From: an uncultured Pelagimonas sp.
GTDB taxonomy: Bacteria > Pseudomonadota > Alphaproteobacteria > Rhodobacterales > Rhodobacteraceae
Assembly (NCBI GenBank): GCA_947499735.1
Contig: CANMPP010000001.1
Coordinates: 868,001-932,000 of the forward strand
Direction of reading: 5' to 3'
Length of the DNA: 64,000 bases
Shown: positions 35,732-44,752 of the stretch, one piece after another
How positions within the stretch are numbered: the first letter of the stretch is position 1
How the letters are laid out: each line of letters begins with the position of its first letter
The notes under the pieces: model-generated
Databases searched by the model: none
What the model saw: the letters and a program-made list of their open reading frames with translations, nothing else
Told to the model about the DNA's origin: nothing
Translations under genes and position numbers: made by a program

Positions 35732-36256
35732 GTGACGTGGCATGAGACGGTTTTACAAACCATCGATTTGCGTTCCTTTTCTAATCTTTGGTTTTGGATT
35801 TGCCTCGCGGTAACATGGTCTTGCCTAAGCCATTGGGTTTTGGGGATTCCGTATGATCTGGTTCTGCGGGCGGCACGTAAAGGCGGGCAGGCGGAGGCGG
35901 ATTTAGAAGCATTATCCGCGATCAATGCGCGACGCGTGCATAATTTCTGGTCTGACTCCGGTGTAGTTATCACAGCAGGTGTGACCACTGTGCTGACATG
36001 TTTGATCCTGCTTGGCTGGTCCTTTGGTCATGAGTTTTCCCAAGCAATGACTTTGCTTTTGACGCCCGTTTGCGGCGTTTTTGCCCTGCAAATTAATGCC
36101 GCGCGGCACATTTTAGCAGAAGATGCACATGGCGAAGCCCTGTTCAGGCGCTTGCGTATCTTGCGCGTCGCCACCCAAGTGATCGGAATGTTTGCGATCT
36201 TTGTAACGGCGTTATGGGGCATGTTTGTGAACCTATCCCTTGGCACCTTTTTATAG
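35732..36256 (+). CDS. Conserved inner-membrane protein, unknown function
   Basis: 174 residues, GTG start behind GGAAAGGA. Four hydrophobic segments at about 19-36, 76-97, 101-118 and 146-168 surround a basic loop (AARKGGQAEADLEALSAINARR). Similar proteins are widespread in Rhodobacteraceae and are sometimes labelled 'component of SufBCD complex', but nothing in this sequence supports an Fe-S role. The gene precedes mfd by 76 bases in the same direction. Confidence 0.7.
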   Translation: MTWHETVLQTIDLRSFSNLWFWICLAVTWSCLSHWVLGIPYDLVLRAARKGGQAEADLEALSAINARRVHNFWSDSGVVITAGVTTVLTCLILLGWSFGHEFSQAMTLLLTPVCGVFALQINAARHILAEDAHGEALFRRLRILRVATQVIGMFAIFVTALWGMFVNLSLGTFL

Positions 36257-36332
36257 GCCGGTTGTAGCGGGGGCAAAAATAGAGCAAAGACCGTAGTTAA
36301 GACGGTCTGCATCAAAAGGCATGGGGCGCGGT

Positions 36333-39300
36333 ATGACAAAAACATCTGTTGTAATGGGCGGTGCGCCAGAAGGCTTTGATGCGCAGGTCCTTTTAAATGA
36401 GCTGACCAAATCGGGAAAAGCGGTCGTTCATATCGCGCGCGATGACAAACGGATGAGCGCGATGCAGGACGCTTTGGCGTTTTTCGCACCCGACATTCCT
36501 GTTGTGACATTTCCTGCCTGGGATTGCCTGCCATTTGATCGGGTGTCGCCCAATGCAGATATCTCATCCGCGCGCATGGCCTGTCTGGCGGGGTTGCTGG
36601 CTGGGATGCCGGACCGGTTTATCCTTTTGACCACGCTGTCCGCAGCCATGCAAAAAGTGCCAGCGCGATCAGTTTTGAGCGAGGCGGCGTTTACTGCGCG
36701 GGTCAATGGACGTATCGATGAAAAAGCGCTGCGCAACTATCTGGTTCGTATGGGTTTTACCAAGGCGCCATCTGTTGTTGAACCTGGCGATTATGCCATT
36801 CGTGGCGGCATTATTGATATCTTTCCACCCGGCACAGGCGGTCCTGTGCGTTTGGATCTTTTCGGTGATGTCCTAGATGGGGCACGCCGGTTTGATCCGG
36901 TGAATCAGCGGACCACCGAAAAGTTGGATATGGTGGAATTGGCACCCGTGTCCGAGGTGATATTGGATGAACCTGCCATTCTGCGGTTTCGCCAAAACTA
37001 CCGCATCGCGTTTGGTGCGGGTGGATCAGATGATCCGCTATACGAAGCGGTAAGCGCAGGGCGCAAACATCAAGGGATGGAACATTGGCTTCCCTTCTTT
37101 CACGAACGTCTTGAAACCCTGTTTGACTATTTGCCCGGCGCGACGGTTGTGCAGGATGATCAATTGGATCCTGCGCGTGTATCCCGTTGGGAAGGTATTC
37201 AGGATCAATACGAGACACGCAAACATGCGCTGGATCAAAGGAACCGTTTGGACAGCGTGTATAAACCTGTACCGCCGGATCAGCTTTATCTTGAAGATCC
37301 CGCTTGGGATGACGCCCTGTCTGGTGCTCGTGTTCTAAAGCTGCATCCACTGCCACAAGCCTCTGGTCCCGGTGTTGTGGATGCAGGCGGGCGGATTGGG
37401 CGTAATTTTGCACCTGAACGCCAGCAAGAAAGTGTGAGCCTTTTTGGTGCTTTAGCAGATCATGTGAAGTCAAAACTTCAAGATGGTCCTGTGGTTATTG
37501 CATCCTATTCTGAGGGTGCGCGCGAACGTTTGACGGGCCTGATCGAAGACGAAGGACTGGCAGCGGCAGTTCCAATTCGCAATGGTACGGGCATTACCAA
37601 ATCCGGTTTGCATTTGGCGGTTTGGGGTTTGGAGGGCGGGTTCACCGCGCCCTTTAAGGACAAAACCCTGACCGTTATTTCGGAACAAGACGTATTGGGC
37701 GACCGCCTGATCCGCCAACCGAAAAAGCGTCGCAAGGCCGAAAATTTCCTGACCGAAACGCAGTCCCTGTCACCCGGAAATCTGGTGGTCCATGTGGATC
37801 ACGGGGTGGGTCGCTATCAAGGGATGGAGGTCATCACGGCCGCAGGCGCAGCGCATGAATGCCTGTTGCTGGAATATGCCGAAGGCGCGCGTCTCTATAT
37901 GCCGGTCGAAAATATCGAGCTCTTGTCCAAATATGGGCAGGATGAAGGGTTGCTCGATCGGCTTGGCGGCGGGGCGTGGCAGGCGAAAAAGGCCAAGCTG
38001 AAGGAGCGCATCCGCGAGATGGCGGATAAGCTGATCCGCGTTGCGGCCGAACGCGCACTGCGTAAGGCACCGCTGATGGATCCGCCTCCGGGTGCCTATG
38101 AAACCTTTGCCGCGCGCTTCCCGTATTCTGAAACAGATGACCAATTGCGCGCCATCGGCGATGTCATGGATGATCTGATGTCGGGCACGCCGATGGATCG
38201 TTTGGTCTGTGGCGATGTTGGTTTTGGTAAAACCGAAGTGGCGATGCGCGCGGCGTTCGTTGCGGCAATGTCCGGGGTGCAGGTCGCGGTGATTGCGCCC
38301 ACAACTTTGCTGGCGCGTCAGCATTATAAAAGCTTTGCAGAACGCTTCCGTGGTTTCCCGCTAGAGGTGCGCCCATTGTCGCGTTTTGTCAGCGCAGGCG
38401 AGGCATCCAAAACACGTGAGGGCATGGGCAAAGGGACGATTGATATCGTTGTGGGGACCCATGCATTGCTGGCGAAAGGCGTGCGGTTTGATCGTCTTGG
38501 CCTGCTGATCATCGATGAAGAACAGCATTTCGGGGTGAACCATAAAGAACGCCTGAAACAGCTGCGGTCTGACATCCACGTGTTGACCCTGACGGCAACG
38601 CCAATCCCACGGACCTTGCAACTGTCCCTGACGGGGGTGCGCGATCTGTCCATCATTGGCACGCCCCCCGTCGACCGGCTGGCCATTCGCACCTATGTGT
38701 CGGAATTCGACGCTGTGACCATTCGCGAAGCGCTGTTGCGTGAACATTATCGCGGCGGTCAAAGTTTCTACGTTGTGCCGCGCATTTCTGATCTGCCTGA
38801 GATCGAGGAATTCTTGAAGGAACAATTGCCGGAACTGTCCTACGTGGTCGCCCATGGTCAAATGGCCGCGGGTGAGCTGGATGACCGCATGAACGCGTTC
38901 TACGACGGCAAATATGACGTGCTGCTGGCCACAACCATTGTGGAAAGCGGGCTCGACATTCCAACGGCCAACACGATGGTGGTGCACCGGTCTGATATGT
39001 TTGGCCTGTCGCAACTGTATCAGATCCGGGGACGTGTCGGTCGATCCAAAACCCGCGCCTATGCCTATCTGACCACCAAACCACGGCAGAAATTGACGGA
39101 TACTGCGCAGAAACGTCTAAAGGTTCTGGCCTCGCTCGATACGTTGGGGGCCGGTTTCAATCTGGCCTCGCAGGATATGGACATTCGCGGGGCGGGGAAC
39201 CTGCTGGGCGAAGAGCAATCTGGTCAGATGAATGATGTGGGCTATGAGCTGTATCAATCCATGCTGGAAGAGGCGATTGCCAAGATCAAATCGGGCGAAA

Positions 39301-39800
39301 TGGAAGGCCTGCTGGATGATGATGGTCAATGGGCACCACAGATCAATCTGGGTGTGCCGGTGCTGATCCCGGAAGATTACGTGCCCGATCTGGATGTACG
39401 TCTTGGCCTCTATCGTCGCCTATCTGATCTGTCGACTAAGGTTGAACTAGAAGGGTTCGCAGCGGAATTGATCGACCGGTTCGGCAAACTGCCCAAAGAG
39501 GTGAACATTCTTATGCTGGTCGTGCGCATCAAATCCATGTGCAAAAAGGCTGGTATCGCCAAAATGGATGGAGGTCCGAAAGGTGTGACAATCCAATTCC
39601 ATAATGACAAATTCGCGCGACCCGAAGGTTTGGTTGAATTCGTCAAGGCGCAGGATGGTTTGGCCAAGATCAAAGATAACAAAATCGTCGTGCGCCGTGA
39701 TTGGAAACATGATGCGGATAAAATCAAAGGCGCTTTTGCGATCGCACGCGATTTGGCTGAAGCGGCTGGCGCGTTGAAAAAGGCACCAGCTAAAACCTAA
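36333..39800 (+). CDS. mfd: Transcription-repair coupling factor
   Basis: 1155 residues from the ATG at 36333; an ATG four codons earlier is also possible. The N-terminal UvrB-homology part has YAIRGGIIDIFPPG and VRLDLFGD; the RNA polymerase-interacting domain has LVVHVDHGVGRYQGM; the translocase has Walker A GDVGFGKTEVAMRAA, DEEQHFGV (box II), TATPIPRTL and TTIVESGLDIP, QIRGRVGRS. The TRG region and D7 follow. Mfd removes RNA polymerase stalled at lesions and recruits UvrA. Length and domain order are complete. Confidence 0.97.
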   Translation: MTKTSVVMGGAPEGFDAQVLLNELTKSGKAVVHIARDDKRMSAMQDALAFFAPDIPVVTFPAWDCLPFDRVSPNADISSARMACLAGLLAGMPDRFILLTTLSAAMQKVPARSVLSEAAFTARVNGRIDEKALRNYLVRMGFTKAPSVVEPGDYAIRGGIIDIFPPGTGGPVRLDLFGDVLDGARRFDPVNQRTTEKLDMVELAPVSEVILDEPAILRFRQNYRIAFGAGGSDDPLYEAVSAGRKHQGMEHWLPFFHERLETLFDYLPGATVVQDDQLDPARVSRWEGIQDQYETRKHALDQRNRLDSVYKPVPPDQLYLEDPAWDDALSGARVLKLHPLPQASGPGVVDAGGRIGRNFAPERQQESVSLFGALADHVKSKLQDGPVVIASYSEGARERLTGLIEDEGLAAAVPIRNGTGITKSGLHLAVWGLEGGFTAPFKDKTLTVISEQDVLGDRLIRQPKKRRKAENFLTETQSLSPGNLVVHVDHGVGRYQGMEVITAAGAAHECLLLEYAEGARLYMPVENIELLSKYGQDEGLLDRLGGGAWQAKKAKLKERIREMADKLIRVAAERALRKAPLMDPPPGAYETFAARFPYSETDDQLRAIGDVMDDLMSGTPMDRLVCGDVGFGKTEVAMRAAFVAAMSGVQVAVIAPTTLLARQHYKSFAERFRGFPLEVRPLSRFVSAGEASKTREGMGKGTIDIVVGTHALLAKGVRFDRLGLLIIDEEQHFGVNHKERLKQLRSDIHVLTLTATPIPRTLQLSLTGVRDLSIIGTPPVDRLAIRTYVSEFDAVTIREALLREHYRGGQSFYVVPRISDLPEIEEFLKEQLPELSYVVAHGQMAAGELDDRMNAFYDGKYDVLLATTIVESGLDIPTANTMVVHRSDMFGLSQLYQIRGRVGRSKTRAYAYLTTKPRQKLTDTAQKRLKVLASLDTLGAGFNLASQDMDIRGAGNLLGEEQSGQMNDVGYELYQSMLEEAIAKIKSGEMEGLLDDDGQWAPQINLGVPVLIPEDYVPDLDVRLGLYRRLSDLSTKVELEGFAAELIDRFGKLPKEVNILMLVVRIKSMCKKAGIAKMDGGPKGVTIQFHNDKFARPEGLVEFVKAQDGLAKIKDNKIVVRRDWKHDADKIKGAFAIARDLAEAAGALKKAPAKT

Positions 39801-40062
39801 TTGGTTATTTGCATAAATTCTGCCGTCGTGATGCGTTGAATGCGTGAAGCACAGGGTGAAAAGTATTTGTATACGAGTGGGTTACGGTATTTGATTTGGG
39901 AATTTTATTCTCAAAATAGGAATTTATCAGAATGTTCGCGTTGTTTTTGTGCATTCATCAGAACGCTTCATCGTATTCTTAGTTAAAGGTTAATGATCTG
40001 TGAATTTTTGTAGCAATTGATACGATAAATGTGTTAATTGTGGGGGTGTAAAAGGTTCTAGT
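39801..40062. other. AT-rich intergenic region, no gene seen
   Basis: 260 bases between convergent mfd and the AraC gene. It holds AT-rich runs and a TTAAAGGTTAA motif, without a clear terminator or ORF. Confidence 0.4.
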
Positions 40063-40887
40063 TTACCCTGCATGTGAAGAATTGGTAATTTTATGAGTTT
40101 GGGGCTTCGAATGGCCGTTCTGGTTTGTTTCTTCAATGGCGTTTGAAGCCCTTGGTTCTTCACGTAGATAACTCGGTGCGATCCCGTATTTCGCAGCGAA
40201 AGCCCTGCAAAATGAATCTGCACTTCGATATCCGTATCGACGCGCGATCGTGCTGATGCGATCACCCCGTGCAACATCTTTATGGGCCAGTCCCATGCGC
40301 CATGCTTTCAGATAAGACATAGGCGTTTTGCCGACATGTTTTTGAAACGTCGCCATAAACTGCGAACGTGACATCCCTGCGATTGGCAGAAAATCGTCAA
40401 CCCGCCAGGCCCGCCCTGGGGTTTCATGCATCGCGACCAAAACCCGGGCCAAACCGGGATGCGCCAAGCCAGCCAATAACCCTGTGGCAGAGCCTGCTTT
40501 TTCAATATGATTGCGCAGTAGGCCAATTAGCAAAACCTCGCTTAGCCGCTCTAGCGCAAAGGCTGATCCGCACCGCGCGGCGCTGACCTCGTCGCGTAAA
40601 GCTTCTGCGATACGGGCGATGCTGGGTGCATTTTCTAGATCAACTGCGATTTGTCGGGGTAGGGCGTGGCACAAAGGGTTATCCGGCCCACCAAATTCCA
40701 ACCGCAGATTCAAAGTTCCCGCAAAGGGTTCCGCAGGTAGATCGTTAAGATCCCGCCAAAGGAGCAAGGTTTTTGGCTGTCCCAATTTGTCGATAATCGC
40801 GACGTTCCCGCCATCAGGTGTGTCGAGGGGCGTGGCATGCATATCGACATGGGCCACAAGCGCAGACAGGCGATCTAAATGGGCCAT
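40063..40887 (-). CDS. AraC-family transcriptional regulator
   Basis: 274 residues from the ATG at 40887 (MAHLDRLSALVAHVDMHATPL). The N-terminal half is an AraC_binding_2/cupin_6-type sensor with LLLWRDLNDLPAEPF and LRLEFGGPDNPLCHALP. The C-terminal HTH pair reads WRVDDFLPIAGMSRSQFMATFQKHVGKTPMSYLKAWRM and ISTIARRYGYRSADSFCRAFAAKYGIAPSYLR. It lies back to back with a peroxiredoxin-like gene, 103 bases apart, and probably controls it. A 37-codon extension upstream would run through the shared promoter and is rejected. Confidence 0.88.
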   Translation of the reverse strand: MAHLDRLSALVAHVDMHATPLDTPDGGNVAIIDKLGQPKTLLLWRDLNDLPAEPFAGTLNLRLEFGGPDNPLCHALPRQIAVDLENAPSIARIAEALRDEVSAARCGSAFALERLSEVLLIGLLRNHIEKAGSATGLLAGLAHPGLARVLVAMHETPGRAWRVDDFLPIAGMSRSQFMATFQKHVGKTPMSYLKAWRMGLAHKDVARGDRISTIARRYGYRSADSFCRAFAAKYGIAPSYLREEPRASNAIEETNQNGHSKPQTHKITNSSHAG

Positions 40888-40990
40888 TTTGGACTTTCTG
40901 CAAGGTAAGTTGGATTTATCAGATTTTAAGTCCGATAGAACGGTCTGGCAAGTGGCCTCGCGCCGCAAGATAAGAAAAAGGAAAATCCTT

Positions 40991-41527
40991 ATGCTCATCC
41001 CACGTCAAAAAACACCCGGCCTGATAGTTCCCTTAGTTGGTGGAGGCTCTTTCGATCTGGCGACTGACGGATCTGAGCGCGGCACGGTCGTGTGTTTTTA
41101 CCGCGGTCTGCATTGCCCGCTTTGTGCGACCTATCTTAAGGAACTGGATCGCCTGACACCTGAATTTGCAGAACGTGGTGTGAAAACCGTTGCCATCAGC
41201 TCTGATGTAGAAGAACGCGGCGTTGCCATGGGCAAAAAGATCGAGGCCAAAAATCTGCGGATCGGCTATGATCTTACTCTGCCTGTGGCCAAAGACTGGG
41301 GGTTGTATATTTCGACCTCGCGCGGCAAAACATCCATTGGCATTGAAGAACCTGCGCTGTTTTCTGAGCCTGGCCTGTTCATGGTCTCACCTGAGCAAGC
41401 GCTGTATTATGGTTCTGTTCAAACCATGCCATTCGTGCGTCCGCATTTTTCAGAACTGGTGGGTGCGTTGGATTTTGCGATCAACAACGATTACCCAGCA
41501 CGGGGCGAATATACCGGAGAGGTATAA
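40991..41527 (+). CDS. Peroxiredoxin-like AhpC/TSA-family protein
   Basis: 178 residues from the ATG at 40991, with AAGGA 8 bases upstream. The thioredoxin fold holds a CxxC in RGLHCPLCATYLKELDRL, in the place of the peroxidatic Cys of AhpC/TSA proteins; the following stretch FAERGVKTVAISSDVEERG is typical of the family. It probably reduces peroxides or acts as a thiol oxidoreductase; the CxxC is closer to a thioredoxin than to a typical 2-Cys peroxiredoxin. Divergent from an AraC regulator. Confidence 0.82.
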   Translation: MLIPRQKTPGLIVPLVGGGSFDLATDGSERGTVVCFYRGLHCPLCATYLKELDRLTPEFAERGVKTVAISSDVEERGVAMGKKIEAKNLRIGYDLTLPVAKDWGLYISTSRGKTSIGIEEPALFSEPGLFMVSPEQALYYGSVQTMPFVRPHFSELVGALDFAINNDYPARGEYTGEV

Positions 41528-41533
41528 ACCAAA

Positions 41534-41559
41534 CAGCGCGCCCAAATTTGGGCGCGCTG
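41534..41559. terminator. Bidirectional terminator, 26-bp perfect palindrome
   Basis: CAGCGCGCCCAAA/TTTGGGCGCGCTG with no extra loop bases, between the convergent peroxiredoxin-like and dsbB genes; a T-run follows on the plus strand. Confidence 0.85.
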
Positions 41560-41563
41560 ACTT

Positions 41564-42019
41564 TTACCGGCGGGCGGCTAGGATCCAAAGGATTGCGCAG
41601 ATCAGCGAGACAATCGCGTTCCAGCCTGCCATCGAAATGCCAAAAAGCTGCCAGACAATATCATCACAGCGCACCAGCGGTGCATTCATGATGCTGTCGA
41701 CCAGATCCTGACCAGACAACCCGCGCATACCGCTGGTTGTACAAGTGCTAGGGCCGGGCCAAAGCCCCTGCTCCACGCCAACATGATAGGCACCCAAGCC
41801 TGCGGTGATTGATGCAGCGAATGCACCCAACCACGCCAGCGCCCGTGCGCCCAAAAGATAGAAGGCGAATCCGATTAGGATCGCAGCGGCATGCGGCCAA
41901 CGCTGCCAAAGGCACATGGCGCAAGGCGGGTAGCCACCAATATATTGGAACGCAAATGCCCCAGCCAAAGTCGCGGCTGAGCCCAGTGCCGCAAGATATC
42001 CGAATGTGGTGCGAGACAT
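41564..42019 (-). CDS. dsbB: Disulfide bond formation protein B
   Basis: 151 residues with four membrane helices. The first periplasmic loop has the CxxC of DsbB in YPPCAMCLWQRWPH; the second loop has a Cys pair (PSTCTT and LVRCDD), matching the C104-C130 pair of E. coli. It re-oxidises DsbA and passes electrons to quinone. The ATG overlaps the stop of the upstream YqaA-type gene by one base (TAATG), so the two are coupled. Confidence 0.9.
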   Translation of the reverse strand: MSRTTFGYLAALGSAATLAGAFAFQYIGGYPPCAMCLWQRWPHAAAILIGFAFYLLGARALAWLGAFAASITAGLGAYHVGVEQGLWPGPSTCTTSGMRGLSGQDLVDSIMNAPLVRCDDIVWQLFGISMAGWNAIVSLICAILWILAARR

Positions 42020-42597
42020 TATAGGTACTTCAAAACAAAGAAGCCGCCGACCAGCAGCACCAAAAATGCGGTAAAGACGAGGCCGAGGCGTTTTTCGATG
42101 AAATCACGGATCGGATTGCCGAATTTCTTCAACAGTGCAGCGACGACAAAGAACCGCAAAGAGCGCGCAATGATTGCCGTTGTGACAAAGGTTGCCAGAG
42201 GCATCTGTGTCCAGCCCGACATGATTGTGATGACTTTGAACGGGAAGGGCGTGATGCCTGCGCCCAAGACAGCCCAGAAGCCCTGATCGTTAAATTTTTC
42301 GCCAAATGCGATCATCTTCTCAGCCTTACCGAGGCTACTGAGCATAGGTTCACCGATGCCTTCCCAGAAGAAGTACCCGATTCCATAGCCAAATAAACCA
42401 CCAAGGACGGATGCGGCGGTGGCAACAGCTGCGATTTTCCAAGCGCGCTGAGGGGCGGCCAGAATCATCGGAATCATCAATGCGTCAGGGGGGATTGGGA
42501 AAAAGGAACTTTCGATAAATGCGACAAAGGCCAAGATCCACAATGCTTGGGGATGTTCAGCTTGTCGCATGGTCCAATCATAGAGCTTACGGATCAT
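42019..42597 (-). CDS. YqaA-type DedA-superfamily membrane protein
   Basis: 192 residues, several helices. SNARE-associated/DedA (VTT) core features: FVAFIESSFFPIPPDALMIPMI, GGLFGYGIGYFFWEGIG and GAGITPFPFKVITIMSGW (re-entrant loop), then AIIARSLRFFVVAALLKKFG. YqaA proteins are a short DedA branch thought to move lipid carriers or phospholipids; the substrate is unproven. Coupled to dsbB by a one-base overlap. The stretch between it and tRNA-Leu (42598-42705) shows no ORF. Confidence 0.85.
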   Translation of the reverse strand: MIRKLYDWTMRQAEHPQALWILAFVAFIESSFFPIPPDALMIPMILAAPQRAWKIAAVATAASVLGGLFGYGIGYFFWEGIGEPMLSSLGKAEKMIAFGEKFNDQGFWAVLGAGITPFPFKVITIMSGWTQMPLATFVTTAIIARSLRFFVVAALLKKFGNPIRDFIEKRLGLVFTAFLVLLVGGFFVLKYL

Positions 42598-42705
42598 TTT
42601 GGGCCTCGCGAATTGTTAACTATGCAAGACCACGCAAGAAATCGAAGGTCAAGCGCACTTCAGGGGTTTACCTTCCCAAAGAGTGGATATAGACAGCCCG
42701 AACGT

Positions 42706-42791
42706 GCCCAAGTGGCGGAATGGTAGACGCAGGGGATTCAAAATCCCCCGTCCTAGCGGACGTGCCGGTTCGAGTCCGGCCTTGGGTACCA
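42706..42791 (+). tRNA. tRNA-Leu (anticodon CAA)
   Basis: An 86-base cloverleaf with encoded CCA. The acceptor arm GCCCAAG pairs with CTTGGGT (one G-U), the anticodon stem GGGGA/TCCCC holds the loop with CAA, a long variable arm (CGTCCTAGCGGACG) marks a class II tRNA, and GTTCGAGTC is the T-loop. Reads UUG codons. Confidence 0.95.
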
Positions 42792-43306
42792 AAGGCACGC
42801 TAAATGATGTTGTTTAGGTGTGACTTTATTCAGTTTCATCTAAACAAAATCAATGTGTTTGGGCAGCATGGTTTGTAGACTCTGAATGAATCGATTTTGC
42901 TGTGAGATAAATCGATTCTAAAAACCCTTTGGCAAAAAACGATTTTTCCTGTAGCGTCGTTTGACGCACAGACGCTGTACTCGTCCTTTGGGATACCAAA
43001 ATAGGACGATAGCAAGAGCAAAAGCCTTGCATTCCAATACGATCGATCTGGAAGAGAATTGCGCCTAAGATCGCGGATCTCGACGGGCCTGTGTTTTGCC
43101 AAAGTTTGATGACGGTTCGGCGTGTTTTGGCCGATTTTAGGTCGTCGAACCAAGTTTTGTCACTGTGATGACGCTTTGAGCATTTGGCGTGAAGAAGTTG
43201 GATAGAGCGGACGGTCAAACCTATCTCCATTTCCGGTTTCCGGGGGGATCTGACCGGTTTACTGAATAGGGGTATTCAGTGACAACGCGCTCTTTTAGGG
43301 GGTGTT
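42792..43306. other. Intergenic region downstream of tRNA-Leu, with inverted repeat
   Basis: About 515 bases without a convincing gene. A 126-codon open frame on the minus strand (42850-43230) has no recognisable family, many Cys and basic residues, and no clear ribosome site. A perfect 8-bp inverted repeat ACTGAATA/TATTCAGT with a GGGG loop lies at 43261-43280, 26 bases before the Hint gene. Base composition is less GC-rich than the flanks by eye. Confidence 0.45.
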
Positions 43307-44080
43307 ATGTGGGTGAGTAATGGTTTTATTCAAAATGTGATCCGGTACTCGACCAGAGATGCCGGTAAAAATGGGCGACGCAATCATCCCATTTCACATT
43401 CTGCCGTTGGGGTTGATCACCGTAAGGTCGATCAGACAAAGACAGCAATATCAGCGCCCGCACTGCGTCTAGCGGAACCATCCCCTCACAGACAGTCAAA
43501 TCTGCAGCAATCGATACATGGACTTGATCACAAATCCATTCGTCAACGCAGCGGTCTTTTTGCGAAAAATGTGGTTGTGACACGAAACGGGCCCAAGCTT
43601 GTGCGGGATTTGCGCGAAGGTATGGCCGTTCTGACGCGTGATCGCGGGTTTCAAAAAATCGTGGCGGTCAAACGTTTGAAACAAGAGCATGGGGTTTTTG
43701 AATTCGCGCAGATACCGGCCCATCATTTCGCCAAAAATATACCGGAACGGGATGTGTTGATTGCCAAAAATCACGGAGTGATCGCCCCTAGTCTGCATGG
43801 GAGTTGCGGCCTAACCAAAGGTTCGGATCTGTCAGATTTGACCGTAAAACGTGCGCGGGACCGGGTGTTTCGCATCTACTTTGAATCGCATGAGCTGATA
43901 CTAGTTGATGGAATTTGGGTGGAATCCAGTCTGTCTGGGAAACTATATTCTGGTCAAGAAAACGCTGATAGGCCTGATTCACAGGATTTTATGTATGGTT
44001 TTGGTGATGTGATGAAACCAGAACCCGATGACGCATTGGGTGTCGTTTACCTAAACAAGGTCGCGCGGATCAAAACGTAA
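43307..44080 (+). CDS. Degenerate Hint-domain protein
   Basis: 257 residues, ATG behind AGGGGG. The middle region (about 80-210) follows the Hint_2 pattern (PF13403): GPKLVRDLREGMAVLTRDRGFQKIVAVKR, ERDVLIAKNHGVIAP (block like SPxHRLLV) and FRIYFESHELILVDGIWVESS. The Cys that normally opens the Hint domain (CFTPGT-type) is replaced: here the start reads GLFAKNVVVT. Self-cleavage therefore seems impossible by the usual route. It has no signal peptide, and the N-terminal 80 residues are basic and low-complexity. Its last 11 bases overlap the convergent MocA-like gene. Confidence 0.65.
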   Translation: MWVSNGFIQNVIRYSTRDAGKNGRRNHPISHSAVGVDHRKVDQTKTAISAPALRLAEPSPHRQSNLQQSIHGLDHKSIRQRSGLFAKNVVVTRNGPKLVRDLREGMAVLTRDRGFQKIVAVKRLKQEHGVFEFAQIPAHHFAKNIPERDVLIAKNHGVIAPSLHGSCGLTKGSDLSDLTVKRARDRVFRIYFESHELILVDGIWVESSLSGKLYSGQENADRPDSQDFMYGFGDVMKPEPDDALGVVYLNKVARIKT

Positions 44081-44684
44081 GGACATCTTTGGTGGCTTCC
44101 CATCGCGACCAGTCTTCTGGCGTATCCAAATCGACAATGGCACGTTGGTCGGCCAACCGAATCCGCCGCAATCGATGTGCATTGGCCTGAAGCACTGATT
44201 TTGCACCCTGATCTCCTGTCAAAGACCGCATAGCCGCAAAGCAATCGGGCGGGAAAATCACAGGATGTCCTGGTTTGCCGTCAGAACTGGTGGCTTGATG
44301 TAACATTGCGCGAGGCGCGGATAGATACGCATCCGACATCATTTGCAGATCCGCCTCTTGCAGGTCTGGCATATCGGCAGGCAGGATCATAACGCCTTTG
44401 CTGTTTGGCGATAGCATTCCAACACCGCGTCGGATTGCGCTGGACATGCCCATATGCCGATCCGGCACGTCCAATAGGCGCACTGCGAGGCCTTGTAATA
44501 TATGCGCGCGAGGGTGGTCATAGCTTGGCAACATGACGGTGACGTCTTGCGAAACGGCATGCGCCCGCTCTGCGACCTGACGCAAAAGGGGCCTGCCAGC
44601 CACGGGCCGCAAAAGCTTATCCTCGCCACGCATCCGCGTGGCGGACCCGGCCGCCGGAATTATAATTGAAATATGCTCTCCCAT
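44070..44684 (-). CDS. MocA/MobA-like nucleotidyltransferase
   Basis: 204 residues. The N-terminal IIIPAAGSATRMRGEDKLLRPV is the nucleotide-binding GxxRM..K loop of molybdenum cofactor cytidylyl/guanylyltransferases; MILPADMPDLQEADL (metal-binding Asp), GKPGHPVIFP and GDQGAKSVL are also typical of MocA-type enzymes. The product would be a dinucleotide form of Mo cofactor or another NDP-activated metabolite. No xanthine or CO dehydrogenase genes are beside it. It converges on and overlaps the Hint gene. Confidence 0.82.
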   Translation of the reverse strand: MGEHISIIIPAAGSATRMRGEDKLLRPVAGRPLLRQVAERAHAVSQDVTVMLPSYDHPRAHILQGLAVRLLDVPDRHMGMSSAIRRGVGMLSPNSKGVMILPADMPDLQEADLQMMSDAYLSAPRAMLHQATSSDGKPGHPVIFPPDCFAAMRSLTGDQGAKSVLQANAHRLRRIRLADQRAIVDLDTPEDWSRWEATKDVLTF

Positions 44685-44752
44685 GCCAACAGCGTGCCAC
44701 AGAAAGGGCGTCCTGTCCTGCTTTATTTACGTAAAGGCAGTTCGCCGCTGGT

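Noticed and set aside
40511-40990. A long N-terminal extension of the peroxiredoxin-like gene
   Set aside because: It is antisense to the AraC regulator and lacks domain content; the ATG at 40991 has a ribosome site.
42850-43230. A 126-codon open frame downstream of tRNA-Leu
   Set aside because: No ribosome site, no recognised domain and unusual composition. A decayed transposase or integrase remnant is possible, but nothing supports it.
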